From contig DATMON010000005.1 in NCBI GenBank assembly GCA_035568175.1, positions 62,001 to 126,000 on the forward strand: DNA of 64,000 nucleotides, in the 5' to 3' direction. This document shows positions 34,480 to 43,109 of the stretch, in pieces; the stretch's first letter is position 1; each line of letters starts with the position of its first letter. The notes below the pieces were generated by a model. The model worked only from the letters and a program-made list of their open reading frames with translations. It searched no databases and had not been told where the DNA came from. The position numbers were made by a program, and so were the translations under genes. The stretch is from AV40 sp035568175 (GTDB lineage: Bacteria > Verrucomicrobiota > Verrucomicrobiia > Chthoniobacterales > UBA10450).

Positions 34480-35235
34480 CTAACGGAGACCTCCCGCGAT
34501 GAGCAGCGTTTCGCCGGTGACCCACTTGGAATCGTCCGACGCGAAAAAAACTGCCGCCGGCGCGATGTCGTCGGTCTGACCAATTCGACCGAGCGGCGTT
34601 TGCGATTCCAAAACCGTCCGAAACTCGCTTTCGTGAAATCCGCCAGCGACAACGCCTTCGGTCATCACCATGCCGGGATTGATTGAGTTCACCCGGATTT
34701 TTCGCGGACCAAGTTCCTTTGCCAGCGTCCGCGTGATCGCATCGACCGCGCCCTTGGTCGCGTTGTAGACGACCGCAGTCGGCGGAGTGAGGGAGCTGGC
34801 GAGCGAGCTGATGTTGATGATGCTGCCGCCGTTCGAATTGAAATGTTTCAGCGCGATTTGAGTTGTGAGGAGTATTCCAAGAACGTTCGTATCGAACATT
34901 CGGTGAAATTGCTGCTCGGCCACATCCTCCAGCGGCGCGAATTCGTAAACGCCCGCGTTATTGACCAGGATGTCGATCTTTCCGAGCGCTTTTTCCGCCG
35001 CCGAAAAAAGTTTTTCGACGTCTGCTTTCTTCGCCACGCTGCCTTGAATCGCGACTGCTTTGCCGCCGCCCTTGGCGATTTCATCGACAACTTTGTCTGC
35101 GTCGGACTTGGACGACGCATAATTCACAACCACCGCCGCGCCTTCGGCCGCCAATTGTTTCGCAATACCCGCGCCGATTCCCTTTGAGGCCCCGGTTACG
35201 ACTGCGACTTTTCCGTTCAACTTTCCGTCCTTCAT
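34480..35235 (-). CDS. Short-chain dehydrogenase/reductase (SDR)
   Basis: The 251-residue classical SDR has nucleotide-binding TGASKGIG (about 15-22), NNAG (about 91-94), catalytic Ser in INISSLASS and YNATK (Tyr157/Lys161 region), and the PG motif INPGMVMTEG. It resembles 3-oxoacyl-ACP reductase and glucose 1-dehydrogenase-like stress SDRs. The cofactor is probably NADP(H), judged by the residues after the Gly-rich turn (YASSKSDAD). Substrate is not assignable. Upstream 150 bp contain no gene. Confidence 0.88.
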   Translation of the reverse strand: MKDGKLNGKVAVVTGASKGIGAGIAKQLAAEGAAVVVNYASSKSDADKVVDEIAKGGGKAVAIQGSVAKKADVEKLFSAAEKALGKIDILVNNAGVYEFAPLEDVAEQQFHRMFDTNVLGILLTTQIALKHFNSNGGSIINISSLASSLTPPTAVVYNATKGAVDAITRTLAKELGPRKIRVNSINPGMVMTEGVVAGGFHESEFRTVLESQTPLGRIGQTDDIAPAAVFFASDDSKWVTGETLLIAGGLR

Positions 35236-35386
35236 TGTGTGCCTTTCATTTCTTGTTTTTCAGAAATTTCTTAGTTCACATTATCCGCCCGCCATAGGGA
35301 CCTTGCCCTTGGCCAAAGGGGGTGATTCCGACTCCCTCTTCCGAGATAGAACCTTGTGGAGCTATCCATAATTTCATTGCCGAGTC

Positions 35387-35710
35387 CTAGCCACATAAAG
35401 CGTAAGCCGGTTGATTCCCGTGGATTTCATTGAAGTGCGGCGGCGCGAAGAGAGCGTCATGCTTCGTCTCCGCCGGCTGGAGATTGAGCTTCTCAACGTG
35501 CGCATCGACTAAATCTGGAAGAAACAAATGTGGGAACGCTGAGAGCTCCCAAGCCTTTGCTTCCTCCTCATCCAGGACGAGGTGGATAATCTCACGCAAG
35601 TCTGGGTAAGCTTGCTCGTAGTCGTGTTGCAATTGCTGTTTCAGGTGCGCGATGGCGACCGAAACCGTCTGGAGGAAAACTGTTGTGTCTGATTGCTGAT
35701 CAGTTTTCAT
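35387..35710 (-). CDS. Hypothetical protein downstream of a TetR operator
   Basis: The 107-residue, acidic soluble protein contains LKQQLQHDYEQAYPDLREIIHLVLDEEEAKAWELS and no signal peptide or membrane segment. I do not recognise a family. The composition is coding-like, and a candidate operator (35747-35761) shared with the tetR promoter lies 37 bp upstream, so this gene is the likeliest target of that regulator. Confidence 0.6.
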   Translation of the reverse strand: MKTDQQSDTTVFLQTVSVAIAHLKQQLQHDYEQAYPDLREIIHLVLDEEEAKAWELSAFPHLFLPDLVDAHVEKLNLQPAETKHDALFAPPHFNEIHGNQPAYALCG

Positions 35711-35746
35711 AGGGTTGAGTTTTTTCCGGTTTCTGTGGGTTTATAT

Positions 35747-35761
35747 TTGACTAGTCGTCTA
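35747..35761. promoter_or_regulatory. Putative TetR operator, copy 1 (TTGACTAGTCGTCTA)
   Basis: The octamer GACTAGTC is a perfect palindrome. The whole site matches copy 2 (36418-36436, read on the minus strand as TTGACTAGTCAGTCTA) apart from one inserted base. It lies between the tetR stop and the start of the hypothetical gene at 35710. Confidence 0.62.
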
Positions 35762-35784
35762 TATAATTGGCAAAAAAAGGTGGG

Positions 35785-36399
35785 TTAAGAGGAGATTGCA
35801 CTGGCGTGTTTCACACCCAAAACATCCCTGGCTACCTCTTTAAAATCGCGGATCAATTCGACGTCGTTTTGAACTCGGGCCTGGGCGAGCGTCCCGTGAT
35901 AGCAGGCAAAGAGTGCCCTCGCTTTCGCTTCAGGATCCGGCGCCACGATCAATCCTTGCGCGTGCGCATCTCGAATAGCGGACTCAAAATACTTTATCTT
36001 CCGATCCCAGATGCGGTCGACGGTAGCGCGCACTCCTTGGTCCTGCGTGCTCACCTCGCTCCCGATACTCAACAGAGGGCATCCGAGGATCGAGCCGCAC
36101 TCTTCTTTCAGCTCTGCCAGGCGGTCATGCACATAATCGAAATAGCGATCGAACCGCTCCAGAGGTGGAGTTGTCGGAGAAAACAGGGCGTCCATGTTCG
36201 CCTTGTTCTTGTTCCATTCTGCCTCCAACGCGGCGACAGTGAGCTCGGACTTCGACTTGAAGAAATAATAAAAGCTCCCCTTTTTTGCACCCGCTCGCTC
36301 GCAGATCGCATCCACCGAGGTGGTGCCGTAGCTGTTTTCCCACATCAAATCCAGCGCCGCATCGGTCAGGCGCTCCTTCATGTTGCTTACTCTCGGCAT
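35785..36399 (-). CDS. TetR/AcrR-family transcriptional repressor
   Basis: The 204-residue regulator has an N-terminal helix-turn-helix, NSYGTTSVDAICERAGAKKGSFYYFFKSK (about 22-50), and an all-helical ligand domain containing CGSILGCPLLSIGSEV with two cysteines. This is the TetR_C subgroup often linked to alkylating or electrophilic compounds. It is preceded by an operator-like site (36418-36436) and followed by a second one (35747-35761), so it probably represses itself and the next gene. No ligand can be inferred. Confidence 0.9.
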   Translation of the reverse strand: MPRVSNMKERLTDAALDLMWENSYGTTSVDAICERAGAKKGSFYYFFKSKSELTVAALEAEWNKNKANMDALFSPTTPPLERFDRYFDYVHDRLAELKEECGSILGCPLLSIGSEVSTQDQGVRATVDRIWDRKIKYFESAIRDAHAQGLIVAPDPEAKARALFACYHGTLAQARVQNDVELIRDFKEVARDVLGVKHASAISS

Positions 36400-36417
36400 A
36401 TACGTCCTTTACCTCAG

Positions 36418-36436
36418 TAGACTGACTAGTCAACTA
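36418..36436. promoter_or_regulatory. Putative TetR operator, copy 2 (TAGACTGACTAGTCAACTA)
   Basis: A near-perfect palindrome around TGACTAGTCA lies 19 bp upstream of the tetR start. It shares its core with the site before the next gene (35747-35761). It overlaps the last codons of the small gene at 36426-36647. Confidence 0.65.
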
Positions 36437-36647
36437 TTTTGTTCAACTTTTTCAGAGCCACCAAGTGCCTCTCTTCAATTTCGCCCGATCCCAATTTGGC
36501 AGAATCGGAGTCGATCGACCGCATAATCGCTAGCGCGATTGGCCCGGGATCTTTTGCGGATTTCGAGTTGTAAATCTCGGACGAACCGAACCGTCCACAG
36601 TCGGCAAAGAAAAATGTCGTAGTGATTGCAAGCACGATCCTTTTCAC
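36426..36647 (-). CDS. Hypothetical small exported protein (doubtful)
   Basis: The 73-residue frame from a GTG start has a short hydrophobic leader (MKRIVLAITTTFFFADCG) that could be a signal peptide or imperfect lipobox, then a hydrophilic part ending KKLNKIVD. No family is recognised. The end overlaps the tetR operator. It could be a real small lipoprotein or a chance frame. Confidence 0.38.
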   Translation of the reverse strand: MKRIVLAITTTFFFADCGRFGSSEIYNSKSAKDPGPIALAIMRSIDSDSAKLGSGEIEERHLVALKKLNKIVD

Positions 36648-36679
36648 TCAAATAAAGTTGGCATTATCTCGAAACGGAA

Positions 36680-37153
36680 ATGAAACACAAAAAGACTCGG
36701 GAGATTGAGCGCAAATTTTTAATCAAGCGGCTGCCGGTCGAGATTTTGCGTTCGCGGCATTTTCCGATTGCACAAGGTTATCTCGCGAACGAACCCCGCG
36801 GCCGACATGTTCGCTTACGGAAACGAGGCAAGGTGGCTTCTCTCACATTCAAGGTTGGCCGCGGCCGCGGCTCATCGCGCGAAGAACGCGAAATTCGGCT
36901 AAGCCCCAAGCAATTCGCCATATTATGGCCGGCGACGCGTGGTCGTCGATTGCGCAAGACCCGTTACGAAATTCCGTGGAAAAATCTCAAGATCGAAGTC
37001 GACATTTATCACGGCCGCAACCATGGTTTGGTGGTGGCGGAAGTGGAATTTCCAAACCACGGGAGCCGCCGCCGATTTAAACCGCCGCGTTGGTTTGGAC
37101 GCGAAATCACCGGTGAAAAACGATACAGCAATGTGAGACTGGCCCGCGAATAG
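36680..37153 (+). CDS. CYTH domain protein (triphosphate tunnel metalloenzyme family)
   Basis: The 157-residue protein has the CYTH signature ExExK in REIERKFLI (about residues 8-16). The eight-strand tunnel fold shows in alternating Arg/Lys/Glu pairs such as HVRLRKRG, SLTFKVGRG, EEREIRLS, KTRYEIPW, KIEVDIY and VAEVEF. CYTH proteins bind or hydrolyse triphosphate groups, often inorganic triphosphate in bacteria. It lies 1 bp before a CHAD gene, a pairing known to be tied to polyphosphate, and next to ppk and ppgK on the other strand. Confidence 0.9.
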   Translation: MKHKKTREIERKFLIKRLPVEILRSRHFPIAQGYLANEPRGRHVRLRKRGKVASLTFKVGRGRGSSREEREIRLSPKQFAILWPATRGRRLRKTRYEIPWKNLKIEVDIYHGRNHGLVVAEVEFPNHGSRRRFKPPRWFGREITGEKRYSNVRLARE

Positions 37154-37154
37154 G

Positions 37155-38081
37155 ATGAGCTACCAATTGAAACACGGTCAGACGCTGGGAGATAATCTGC
37201 GTCGGATTTGTCGCAAACAAATCGAAGCCGCAATTGCCATCGCAGCCGGCGAGCGGAAGGCCAGCGATACGCCGGTCCACGAAGTGCGCAAACATCTGAA
37301 GAAAGCGCGCGCGGCGCTGCGCTTGGTCCGCAAGGAAATTGGACACGGTTTATTCCGGGAACAAGATCGTTGTCTGCGCGATGTGGGACGGCTCACCTCG
37401 GAGATCCGCGATGCCGAGGTGCGTTTGCAAACTGTGCGACAACTTCAGGGAATTACCCAACGACGCGGCCGTGGCGCTTACGCAAAACTTGAAGGCATGC
37501 TGATGCTGGAGTTGGAGAATTTCATGGCCGCATTTGCAGAATGGCAAACTCAAGCGGTCCCGCTGCTGGAACGCGCGCATGCGAACATCGATTCCTGGCC
37601 GCTCGATCAATTTAATTGCAAGCAACTTCGCTGCGCGGTGCAACGGACCTACAAAGGCGCCAGAAAAGCCCTTGCCCTAGCGGAGGCGACGCCCACCGTC
37701 CAAAATTTTCATCAATTCCGCACCAGAGCAAAAAGACTCTGGTACGAACTGCGCATTTTGCGACCGATCAATCCAATTGTGCTCAAAAATCTAAGCGACG
37801 ATCTGCGTGCGCTGGCCAATTTGCTCGGGCGCGCGCATGATTTGAGTTTTCTGGGAGATCGGCTCCGCACGGGGGACCAAAAATCGGAATGGGAACGCGA
37901 GGGGCACAAACTCCTGGCCGTCATTGAAGTGAGCCAGGAGGACTTGCAGCGCGGCGCCGCGGAGCTGGCCGAACATTTTTTCGCCGAGCGTCCGCGCGAT
38001 TTCGGCAGCCGGGTCGCCGACTGGCTGGAAAATTGGGAAAACAAAACTGCTCGACCCCTTGTCGAAGACTTTGTTACTTAA
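37155..38081 (+). CDS. CHAD domain protein
   Basis: The 308-residue protein is a CHAD domain of two four-helix bundles, with the conserved HEVRKHLKKARAALRLVR (about 38-55) and FHQFRTRAKRLWYELRIL (about 182-199). Both carry the basic surface that binds polyphosphate in characterised CHAD proteins. It starts 1 bp after the CYTH gene and overlaps the convergent sixA-like gene by 8 bp. The context (ppk, polyphosphate glucokinase) supports a role with polyphosphate granules. Confidence 0.9.
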   Translation: MSYQLKHGQTLGDNLRRICRKQIEAAIAIAAGERKASDTPVHEVRKHLKKARAALRLVRKEIGHGLFREQDRCLRDVGRLTSEIRDAEVRLQTVRQLQGITQRRGRGAYAKLEGMLMLELENFMAAFAEWQTQAVPLLERAHANIDSWPLDQFNCKQLRCAVQRTYKGARKALALAEATPTVQNFHQFRTRAKRLWYELRILRPINPIVLKNLSDDLRALANLLGRAHDLSFLGDRLRTGDQKSEWEREGHKLLAVIEVSQEDLQRGAAELAEHFFAERPRDFGSRVADWLENWENKTARPLVEDFVT

Positions 38082-38541
38082 TTTTCCGAGCAAACTTCGG
38101 AGGAAACAGCCAGAGCAAACGGCCATTTCGCCAGGAGCGATCGAGCTCCGCTAAAGCGACGCCGGCTTTTGAAAGTTTTAGCGACGCACCGGTCAATTCC
38201 GAGATCGTGTGACTAAAATCCGGCTCGTGACCGACAATCATCAGGCTATCCGCCGGATATTTTTTCAACAGGCGCTCCAGATTTTCCCGCCCAAAGCCCG
38301 GGGCGAGCAGTTTGTCTTCTCGGAATTTTACTTTCAGATGTTCATCCACAATCTCCGCGGTTTGTGATGCGCGCGGGAGCGGGCTGGTAACGATCAACTC
38401 CGGCCGCGCTTTGACCCGTTTCAAAAATGCCGCCACTTCGTGCATTTCCTTTTTTCCGCGCTTCGTCAGCGGGCGCTCATCATCCGATTTTTTCCAATCC
38501 GGCCAATCGGCCTCGCCGTGTCTGAGAAAATAAAGTTCCAT
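38074..38541 (-). CDS. sixA: SixA-type phosphohistidine phosphatase
   Basis: The 155-residue protein of the histidine phosphatase superfamily has RHGEADWP (catalytic His8), a conserved VTSPLPRASQTAEI segment and the second His in MIVGHEPDFS. It lacks the phosphoglycerate-mutase extensions, which fits SixA, a phosphatase of phosphohistidine in Hpt domains or PTS proteins. In this run it follows the polyphosphate glucokinase gene, and its target could equally be a metabolite. Overlaps the convergent CHAD gene by 8 bp. Confidence 0.87.
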   Translation of the reverse strand: MELYFLRHGEADWPDWKKSDDERPLTKRGKKEMHEVAAFLKRVKARPELIVTSPLPRASQTAEIVDEHLKVKFREDKLLAPGFGRENLERLLKKYPADSLMIVGHEPDFSHTISELTGASLKLSKAGVALAELDRSWRNGRLLWLFPPKFARKIK

Positions 38542-38586
38542 GTCGATCCTTCCTCTTCCTCTTAACCTTTATCTTCGCTCACGCGC

Positions 38587-39276
38587 TCAGAGCACCCGCC
38601 ACTTCGGGCGGCGCGTGCGCGGATCGGTTTGCCAAAGCCGGACCCCGCCAAGATACGCATTGCGATTATGTCCTTGTTCAGCGCCTTTCGGTAGGGCGCT
38701 AAGTTTCTTAGTGTTACCGCCACCGAGAACGACGTAATCCGCGACGAATGATTTTTTGAGCTGAACTACCGCGCCCATCACCAGGCGTTCCCATTCTTTT
38801 TCGCCAAGTTCGGCCATTCCAGGCTTGCCCAAAAAATCTTCGATGATTCGATCGTCGCAATACGGCAGATCGCCCAGCTCGAGCGGCAGAACCAGGTCAC
38901 GCAAGACGAGGGTCGAACCGAGCCCGGTACCTAAACCGAGGAACAGCATGCGTCCGCCGCGATAACTGCCGAGCGCTTGCAGGGCAGCGTCGTTCACGAC
39001 TCGGACGGGCTTGCCCAACGCCTTCTCGAAGTTGAATCGGACCCAGCCCTTACCGAGATGTTTCGGCTCGTCGAGAATTCGACCATCCCGGACCGGTGAT
39101 GGAAATCCGATGGAGATCGCATCGCACTTCCAACCTTTCAGCTCCGACTTGATTTGCCGGACCATCTCACGCGCGGTCATTTTGGGTCCGGATTTGAATT
39201 TTCGTTTCTTGGTGCGCGAAATCATCAGCTTCACGTGCGTACCTCCGATATCGATGACCAGGATTCTTTTTCTCAT
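38587..39276 (-). CDS. ppgK: Polyphosphate glucokinase (ROK family)
   Basis: The 229-residue ROK-family kinase begins RILVIDIGGTHVKLM (phosphate-binding loop 1). It has SIGFPSPVRDG, VVNDAALQALGSYRGGRMLFLGLGTGLGSTL (including the catalytic Asp of ND) and ELGDLPYCD. Short length and these motifs are typical of polyphosphate- or ATP-dependent glucokinase PpgK, which makes glucose 6-phosphate using polyphosphate. The start overlaps the ppk stop by ATGA, which strongly supports the polyphosphate assignment. Confidence 0.88.
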   Translation of the reverse strand: MRKRILVIDIGGTHVKLMISRTKKRKFKSGPKMTAREMVRQIKSELKGWKCDAISIGFPSPVRDGRILDEPKHLGKGWVRFNFEKALGKPVRVVNDAALQALGSYRGGRMLFLGLGTGLGSTLVLRDLVLPLELGDLPYCDDRIIEDFLGKPGMAELGEKEWERLVMGAVVQLKKSFVADYVVLGGGNTKKLSALPKGAEQGHNRNAYLGGVRLWQTDPRTRRPKWRVL

Positions 39277-41501
39277 GGCTGCTTTGGTGGTGGTGGCGGT
39301 GCGACCGTGATTGGGATCAATTTATCCGCTGGCGGAGATTTCTTGCGACCAAGTTTCTTTGCCCGCTCGCGGGTTACTTCGCGGAAATGCCATTGTGCTT
39401 GCGAGCGAGGCTCCGGCCCCTCCGGTTTCAAACGACGGTACCTCCCGTCCGGTTGCAGTTCGCGCGCCTTGACGCGGTCGTTTAAAAATCGGGGAAGCAC
39501 CTCGTTGATAATATGATCTCGTAACGGCGGAGTTTCGATTGGAAATGCGACTTCGACCCGGCGGAGAAAGTTTCGCGGCATCCAATCGGCGCTGGAAAGA
39601 AACAGTTCGGGCTGGCCGCCGTTTTCAAAGTAGTAAATTCGGCTGTGCTCAAGAAAACGGCCGACAATGCTGATGACGCGAATGTAATCGCTCAAGCCGG
39701 GAACTTTCGGCCGCAAACAACAAATGCCGCGGACGATCAAATCGACTGTCACCTCGGCGGAGGAGGCTTCGTACAGTGTCTCGATGATCTCTTGATCGAC
39801 CAACGAATTGAGTTTGGCGATGATTCGGGCCGGTCTCCCCGCGCGCGAGTGGTCGCGCTCGCGCTCGATCAGGCCGATGAGCCGTTTCTTCATGTCGAAC
39901 GGCGCCACCATCAGTTTTTTAAGGCCCGGATAACCGGCGAGTCCGGTCAGGGTGTTGAAAACGATCGCGACTTCCTCGGTCAACTGCGGGTTGCTGGTTA
40001 ACAACCCGAAGTCGGTATAGGTGCGAGCGGTACGTTGGTGGTAATTGCCTGTCCCCAGATGCACGTAACGCCGGAGTTGGTCAGCATCGCGCCGAACGAT
40101 GAGCAACGCTTTGCAATGCGTTTTTAATCCGACGACGCCGTAGATGACGTGGGCGCCTGCTTCCTCAAGCCGTCTCGCCCACTGAATATTGGTCGCTTCA
40201 TCGAAACGCGCGCGCAATTCCACGATTGCGGTGACTTGTTTGCCGGCAGTGGCCGCGTCAATCAGCGCCTCGACGATTGGCGAATCACCGCTGGTGCGAT
40301 AAAGCGTGATCTTCATCGCAAGCACTTGCGGATCGCCCGCCGCTTCTTCGACAAGCTCCACAACCGGCTCAAAGCTGTCGTAGGGATGATGGAGAAGCAC
40401 ATCCTGACGGCGCATTACTTCGAACATGTCGGCGTGCGGCGGCAAGGCAGGATCGCGTCCCGGTTGAAACGGACGGTCTTTCAGTTGTGCGAAGGCGTCG
40501 TTGGTCAGCAGTGGAGTCAGATGTGTCATCGAAAGCGGACCATCCAGTTTGTAGACGTCCGCCTCGGTCAGGTCGAAATAGCCAGTCAGCAGCTCGATGA
40601 AATCTTTCGGGCAATCGGGCTCCACTTCCAAACGAACGGCGTCGCCGCGGCTGGAACGCCGCAGTTCCTGTTCGATTGTTCGAAGAAGGTTCTCCGCTTC
40701 TTCCTCGTCGATGTAGAGATCGCTGTTGCGGGTGACACGAAAGGCGTGGACCTCGTCCAGAATCAAACCGGGGAACAGTTCGGCGATGTGCTGCTTGATC
40801 AGCGAAGCGAGATAGATGTATTCCCACGGTTCATCGTCGCCTTTGCCGCGCGGCATCAAAATCAGCCGCGGAACTACCCGCGGCACCTGCACGATCGCAA
40901 GCAAGGGTTCGCCACCGCGCTGCGCCTTTGCCCGCACGAGCAGATTGTGGCTTTTGTTCAGGAGGTCAGGGAACGGATGGCTCGCATCCACCGCCAGCGG
41001 CGTCAGCATCGGAAGAACTTCTTCCTGAAAATATTTGCGCGCCCAGGCGGCGCGTTTCGCGTTTAACTCCGAAACATTGCGAACGCGAATCCCGTTATTT
41101 GCCAGCTGCGGAAGCAATTCCTGATTCCAAAGGTCGTACTCGGTCGCGACCAGTTCGTGGGCGAGGCGTTGAATTTGATTAAACGTCTCGGTCGGACTCA
41201 AGCCGTCCGCAGCGACATCACTCGTTTCGCTCTCGATCTGCTGTTTGATCCCGGCGACGCGGATCTCGAAGAATTCATCAAGGTTCGAACTGAAGATGCA
41301 AAGGAATTTGACCCGCTCGATTAGCGGCTGAGTCGGATCTTGCGCTTCTTCGAGAACACGACGATTGAATTCGAGCCAGCTTAGCTCGCGGTTGATGAAA
41401 TTTTTCGGATCGCCAAAGCGCTCATGCGCCGTCTCGGCGGCGGGTATTGGCACAATCGCAGCGCTTTCTTCCGCTTCGGGCTTTGATTGCGCTTGCGCCA
41501 T
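39273..41501 (-). CDS. ppk: Polyphosphate kinase 1
   Basis: Ppk makes and degrades long polyphosphate chains using ATP. The 742-residue protein shows the N-domain start FINRELSWLEFNRRVLEEA (about residues 37-55), NLDEFFEIRVAG and the active-site region VELRARFDEATNIQWAR with the phosphorylated His in GLKTHCKALLIVRR (about 460). A later segment is DLIVRGICCLRPKVPGLS. The start ATG 41501 was preferred over a frame running back to 41534. It lies 44 bp after phoU and overlaps ppgK, so it is probably cotranscribed with pst genes in phosphate stress. Confidence 0.96.
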   Translation of the reverse strand: MAQAQSKPEAEESAAIVPIPAAETAHERFGDPKNFINRELSWLEFNRRVLEEAQDPTQPLIERVKFLCIFSSNLDEFFEIRVAGIKQQIESETSDVAADGLSPTETFNQIQRLAHELVATEYDLWNQELLPQLANNGIRVRNVSELNAKRAAWARKYFQEEVLPMLTPLAVDASHPFPDLLNKSHNLLVRAKAQRGGEPLLAIVQVPRVVPRLILMPRGKGDDEPWEYIYLASLIKQHIAELFPGLILDEVHAFRVTRNSDLYIDEEEAENLLRTIEQELRRSSRGDAVRLEVEPDCPKDFIELLTGYFDLTEADVYKLDGPLSMTHLTPLLTNDAFAQLKDRPFQPGRDPALPPHADMFEVMRRQDVLLHHPYDSFEPVVELVEEAAGDPQVLAMKITLYRTSGDSPIVEALIDAATAGKQVTAIVELRARFDEATNIQWARRLEEAGAHVIYGVVGLKTHCKALLIVRRDADQLRRYVHLGTGNYHQRTARTYTDFGLLTSNPQLTEEVAIVFNTLTGLAGYPGLKKLMVAPFDMKKRLIGLIERERDHSRAGRPARIIAKLNSLVDQEIIETLYEASSAEVTVDLIVRGICCLRPKVPGLSDYIRVISIVGRFLEHSRIYYFENGGQPELFLSSADWMPRNFLRRVEVAFPIETPPLRDHIINEVLPRFLNDRVKARELQPDGRYRRLKPEGPEPRSQAQWHFREVTRERAKKLGRKKSPPADKLIPITVAPPPPPKQP

Positions 41502-41545
41502 ATTGCAACATCGACAATCAGTCGCGCATATCAAAGCGCGACGCC

Positions 41546-42256
41546 TCAGGTAGAGGCGACAAATGGCTGATGCCGGATGTCCTCCGCCGCGGCCGCATAG
41601 ACCGCGTCCTCCGCGATATTGGTTGCGTGATCGCCGACGCGTTCGAGATGACGCGCAATGAACATCAAGTTCAAATAGCCACGCAATTGATCCGGATCTT
41701 CCGCCATTCGCTGGATCAAGCGACGACTGGCCACGCGATTTAATTCGTCCAGTTTCTCATCGCGAGGAACGATCGCCCGTCCAAGCTCTACGTCTTCACG
41801 CACGTAAGCGTCTATGCTGTCTTTAAACATCGACAGCGCCTGTTCGTGCATCGGTGCGATCAATTCCATTTCGGGCAGCGGCGGATGCCGGTTCAACTTT
41901 CGGGCGCGCCGCGCGATGTTTGTCGCCTGGTCTGCCATGCGTTCCAGGTTCGAGCTTAATTTCATGGCTGAGACCACACGCCGCAGATCGGAAGCCACCG
42001 GTTGAAAACGCAACAAAATGTCCACGCCGTCCTTGTCGATCTGTTTCTCGAGCTGATCGATCTCCTCGTCATCGGCGATCGCGTTCGCACAGAGGTTGTC
42101 GTCTCTCTGGAACAATCCCTTCATCGCCCGGTCGAGGCTACGCTCGGTCAGCCCGGACATCATCAGCACGTTATTACGTAAAGAAGCCAGCGCTTCGTCG
42201 AAACTTCCGAGAATATGTTTTGATGCGATCATTGATTTATCGGTCCCTAACATCAA
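41546..42256 (-). CDS. phoU: Phosphate signalling complex protein PhoU
   Basis: The 236-residue all-helical protein has two PhoU repeats with metal-binding E/DxxxD clusters: SSNLERMADQATNIARRARKL (about 103-123) and FIARHLERVGDHATNIAEDAVY (about 200-221). PhoU signals between the PstSCAB transporter and PhoR and switches the regulon off when phosphate is plentiful. It overlaps the pstB stop by 4 bp. Confidence 0.95.
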   Translation of the reverse strand: MMLGTDKSMIASKHILGSFDEALASLRNNVLMMSGLTERSLDRAMKGLFQRDDNLCANAIADDEEIDQLEKQIDKDGVDILLRFQPVASDLRRVVSAMKLSSNLERMADQATNIARRARKLNRHPPLPEMELIAPMHEQALSMFKDSIDAYVREDVELGRAIVPRDEKLDELNRVASRRLIQRMAEDPDQLRGYLNLMFIARHLERVGDHATNIAEDAVYAAAAEDIRHQPFVAST

Positions 42257-43098
42257 CCGAAGCGCCCGGTAATATAGTCCTCCGTTTGTCGTTCGCTCGG
42301 ATTCGAAAAGATTTTCGTGGTCGGTCCAAACTCGATCAGACGGCCGAGATAAAAAAAAGCAGTGTAATCGGAGACGCGTCCGGCCTGTTGCATGTTGTGA
42401 GTCACGATCACGATAGTATATTTCGTTTTTAGCTCGTGGATCAGTTCCTCGATTTTTGCCGTGGCAATTGGGTCAAGCGCTGAGCACGGTTCGTCCATCA
42501 GAACGACTTCCGGTTCGACCGCCAGAGCGCGCGCGATGCAAAGGCGCTGTTGCTGGCCGCCGGAAAGACTCGTGCCCGGCTTGTGCAGATCGTCTTTGAC
42601 TTCGTCCCACAGCGCTGCCATCCGCAATGATCTTTCCAGGCGTTCGTTCAGGAATTTTTGATCGCGGACGCCGTTCAACCGCAACCCAATCACCACGTTG
42701 TCGCCAATCGACATGGTCGGAAACGGGTTGGATTTCTGGAAAACCATTCCGACTCGGCGACGCACGATCGCTGGATCGACGTCGGTTGAATAGAGATCTT
42801 GCCCGCGCAGAAGTACACTGCCCTCGAGACGTGTTCGCGGCAGTAATTCATGCATACGGTTGAGGGAACGCAGGAAGGTAGATTTTCCACAGCCACTCGG
42901 GCCAATAATGGAAGTGACCGCATTCGACGGCACGTCCATCGTTACACTGTCGATAGCCCGCTTGTCGCCATACCAGATAGATAAATTCTTAACCTCGAAC
43001 GTGAGTGGTCTCTCTTCGGTCTCCGGCTCCGTCTCAGCGTGCCGGTCATGCGTTTCCAGAACGATTGGATCGGACGAAGGCATAGTTAAGTTAACCAT
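42253..43098 (-). CDS. pstB: Phosphate ABC transporter ATP-binding protein PstB
   Basis: The 281-residue ATPase has Walker A GPSGCGKST (residues 66-74), PstB-typical FQKSNPFPTMSIGDNVV, ABC signature LSGGQQQRLCIARALA and Walker B VVLMDEPCSALDP. It powers high-affinity phosphate import with PstA and PstC. The N-terminal 30 residues are poorly conserved acidic extension, and a later start (M6) is possible. The gene lies 11 bp after pstA and overlaps phoU. Confidence 0.96.
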   Translation of the reverse strand: MVNLTMPSSDPIVLETHDRHAETEPETEERPLTFEVKNLSIWYGDKRAIDSVTMDVPSNAVTSIIGPSGCGKSTFLRSLNRMHELLPRTRLEGSVLLRGQDLYSTDVDPAIVRRRVGMVFQKSNPFPTMSIGDNVVIGLRLNGVRDQKFLNERLERSLRMAALWDEVKDDLHKPGTSLSGGQQQRLCIARALAVEPEVVLMDEPCSALDPIATAKIEELIHELKTKYTIVIVTHNMQQAGRVSDYTAFFYLGRLIEFGPTTKIFSNPSERQTEDYITGRFG

Positions 43099-43109
43099 TT
43101 TCGGAACTC

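Noticed and set aside
35236..35386. Possible small gene or regulatory RNA between the hypothetical gene and the SDR gene
   Set aside because: No coding-like frame, and only weak, short inverted repeats were seen.
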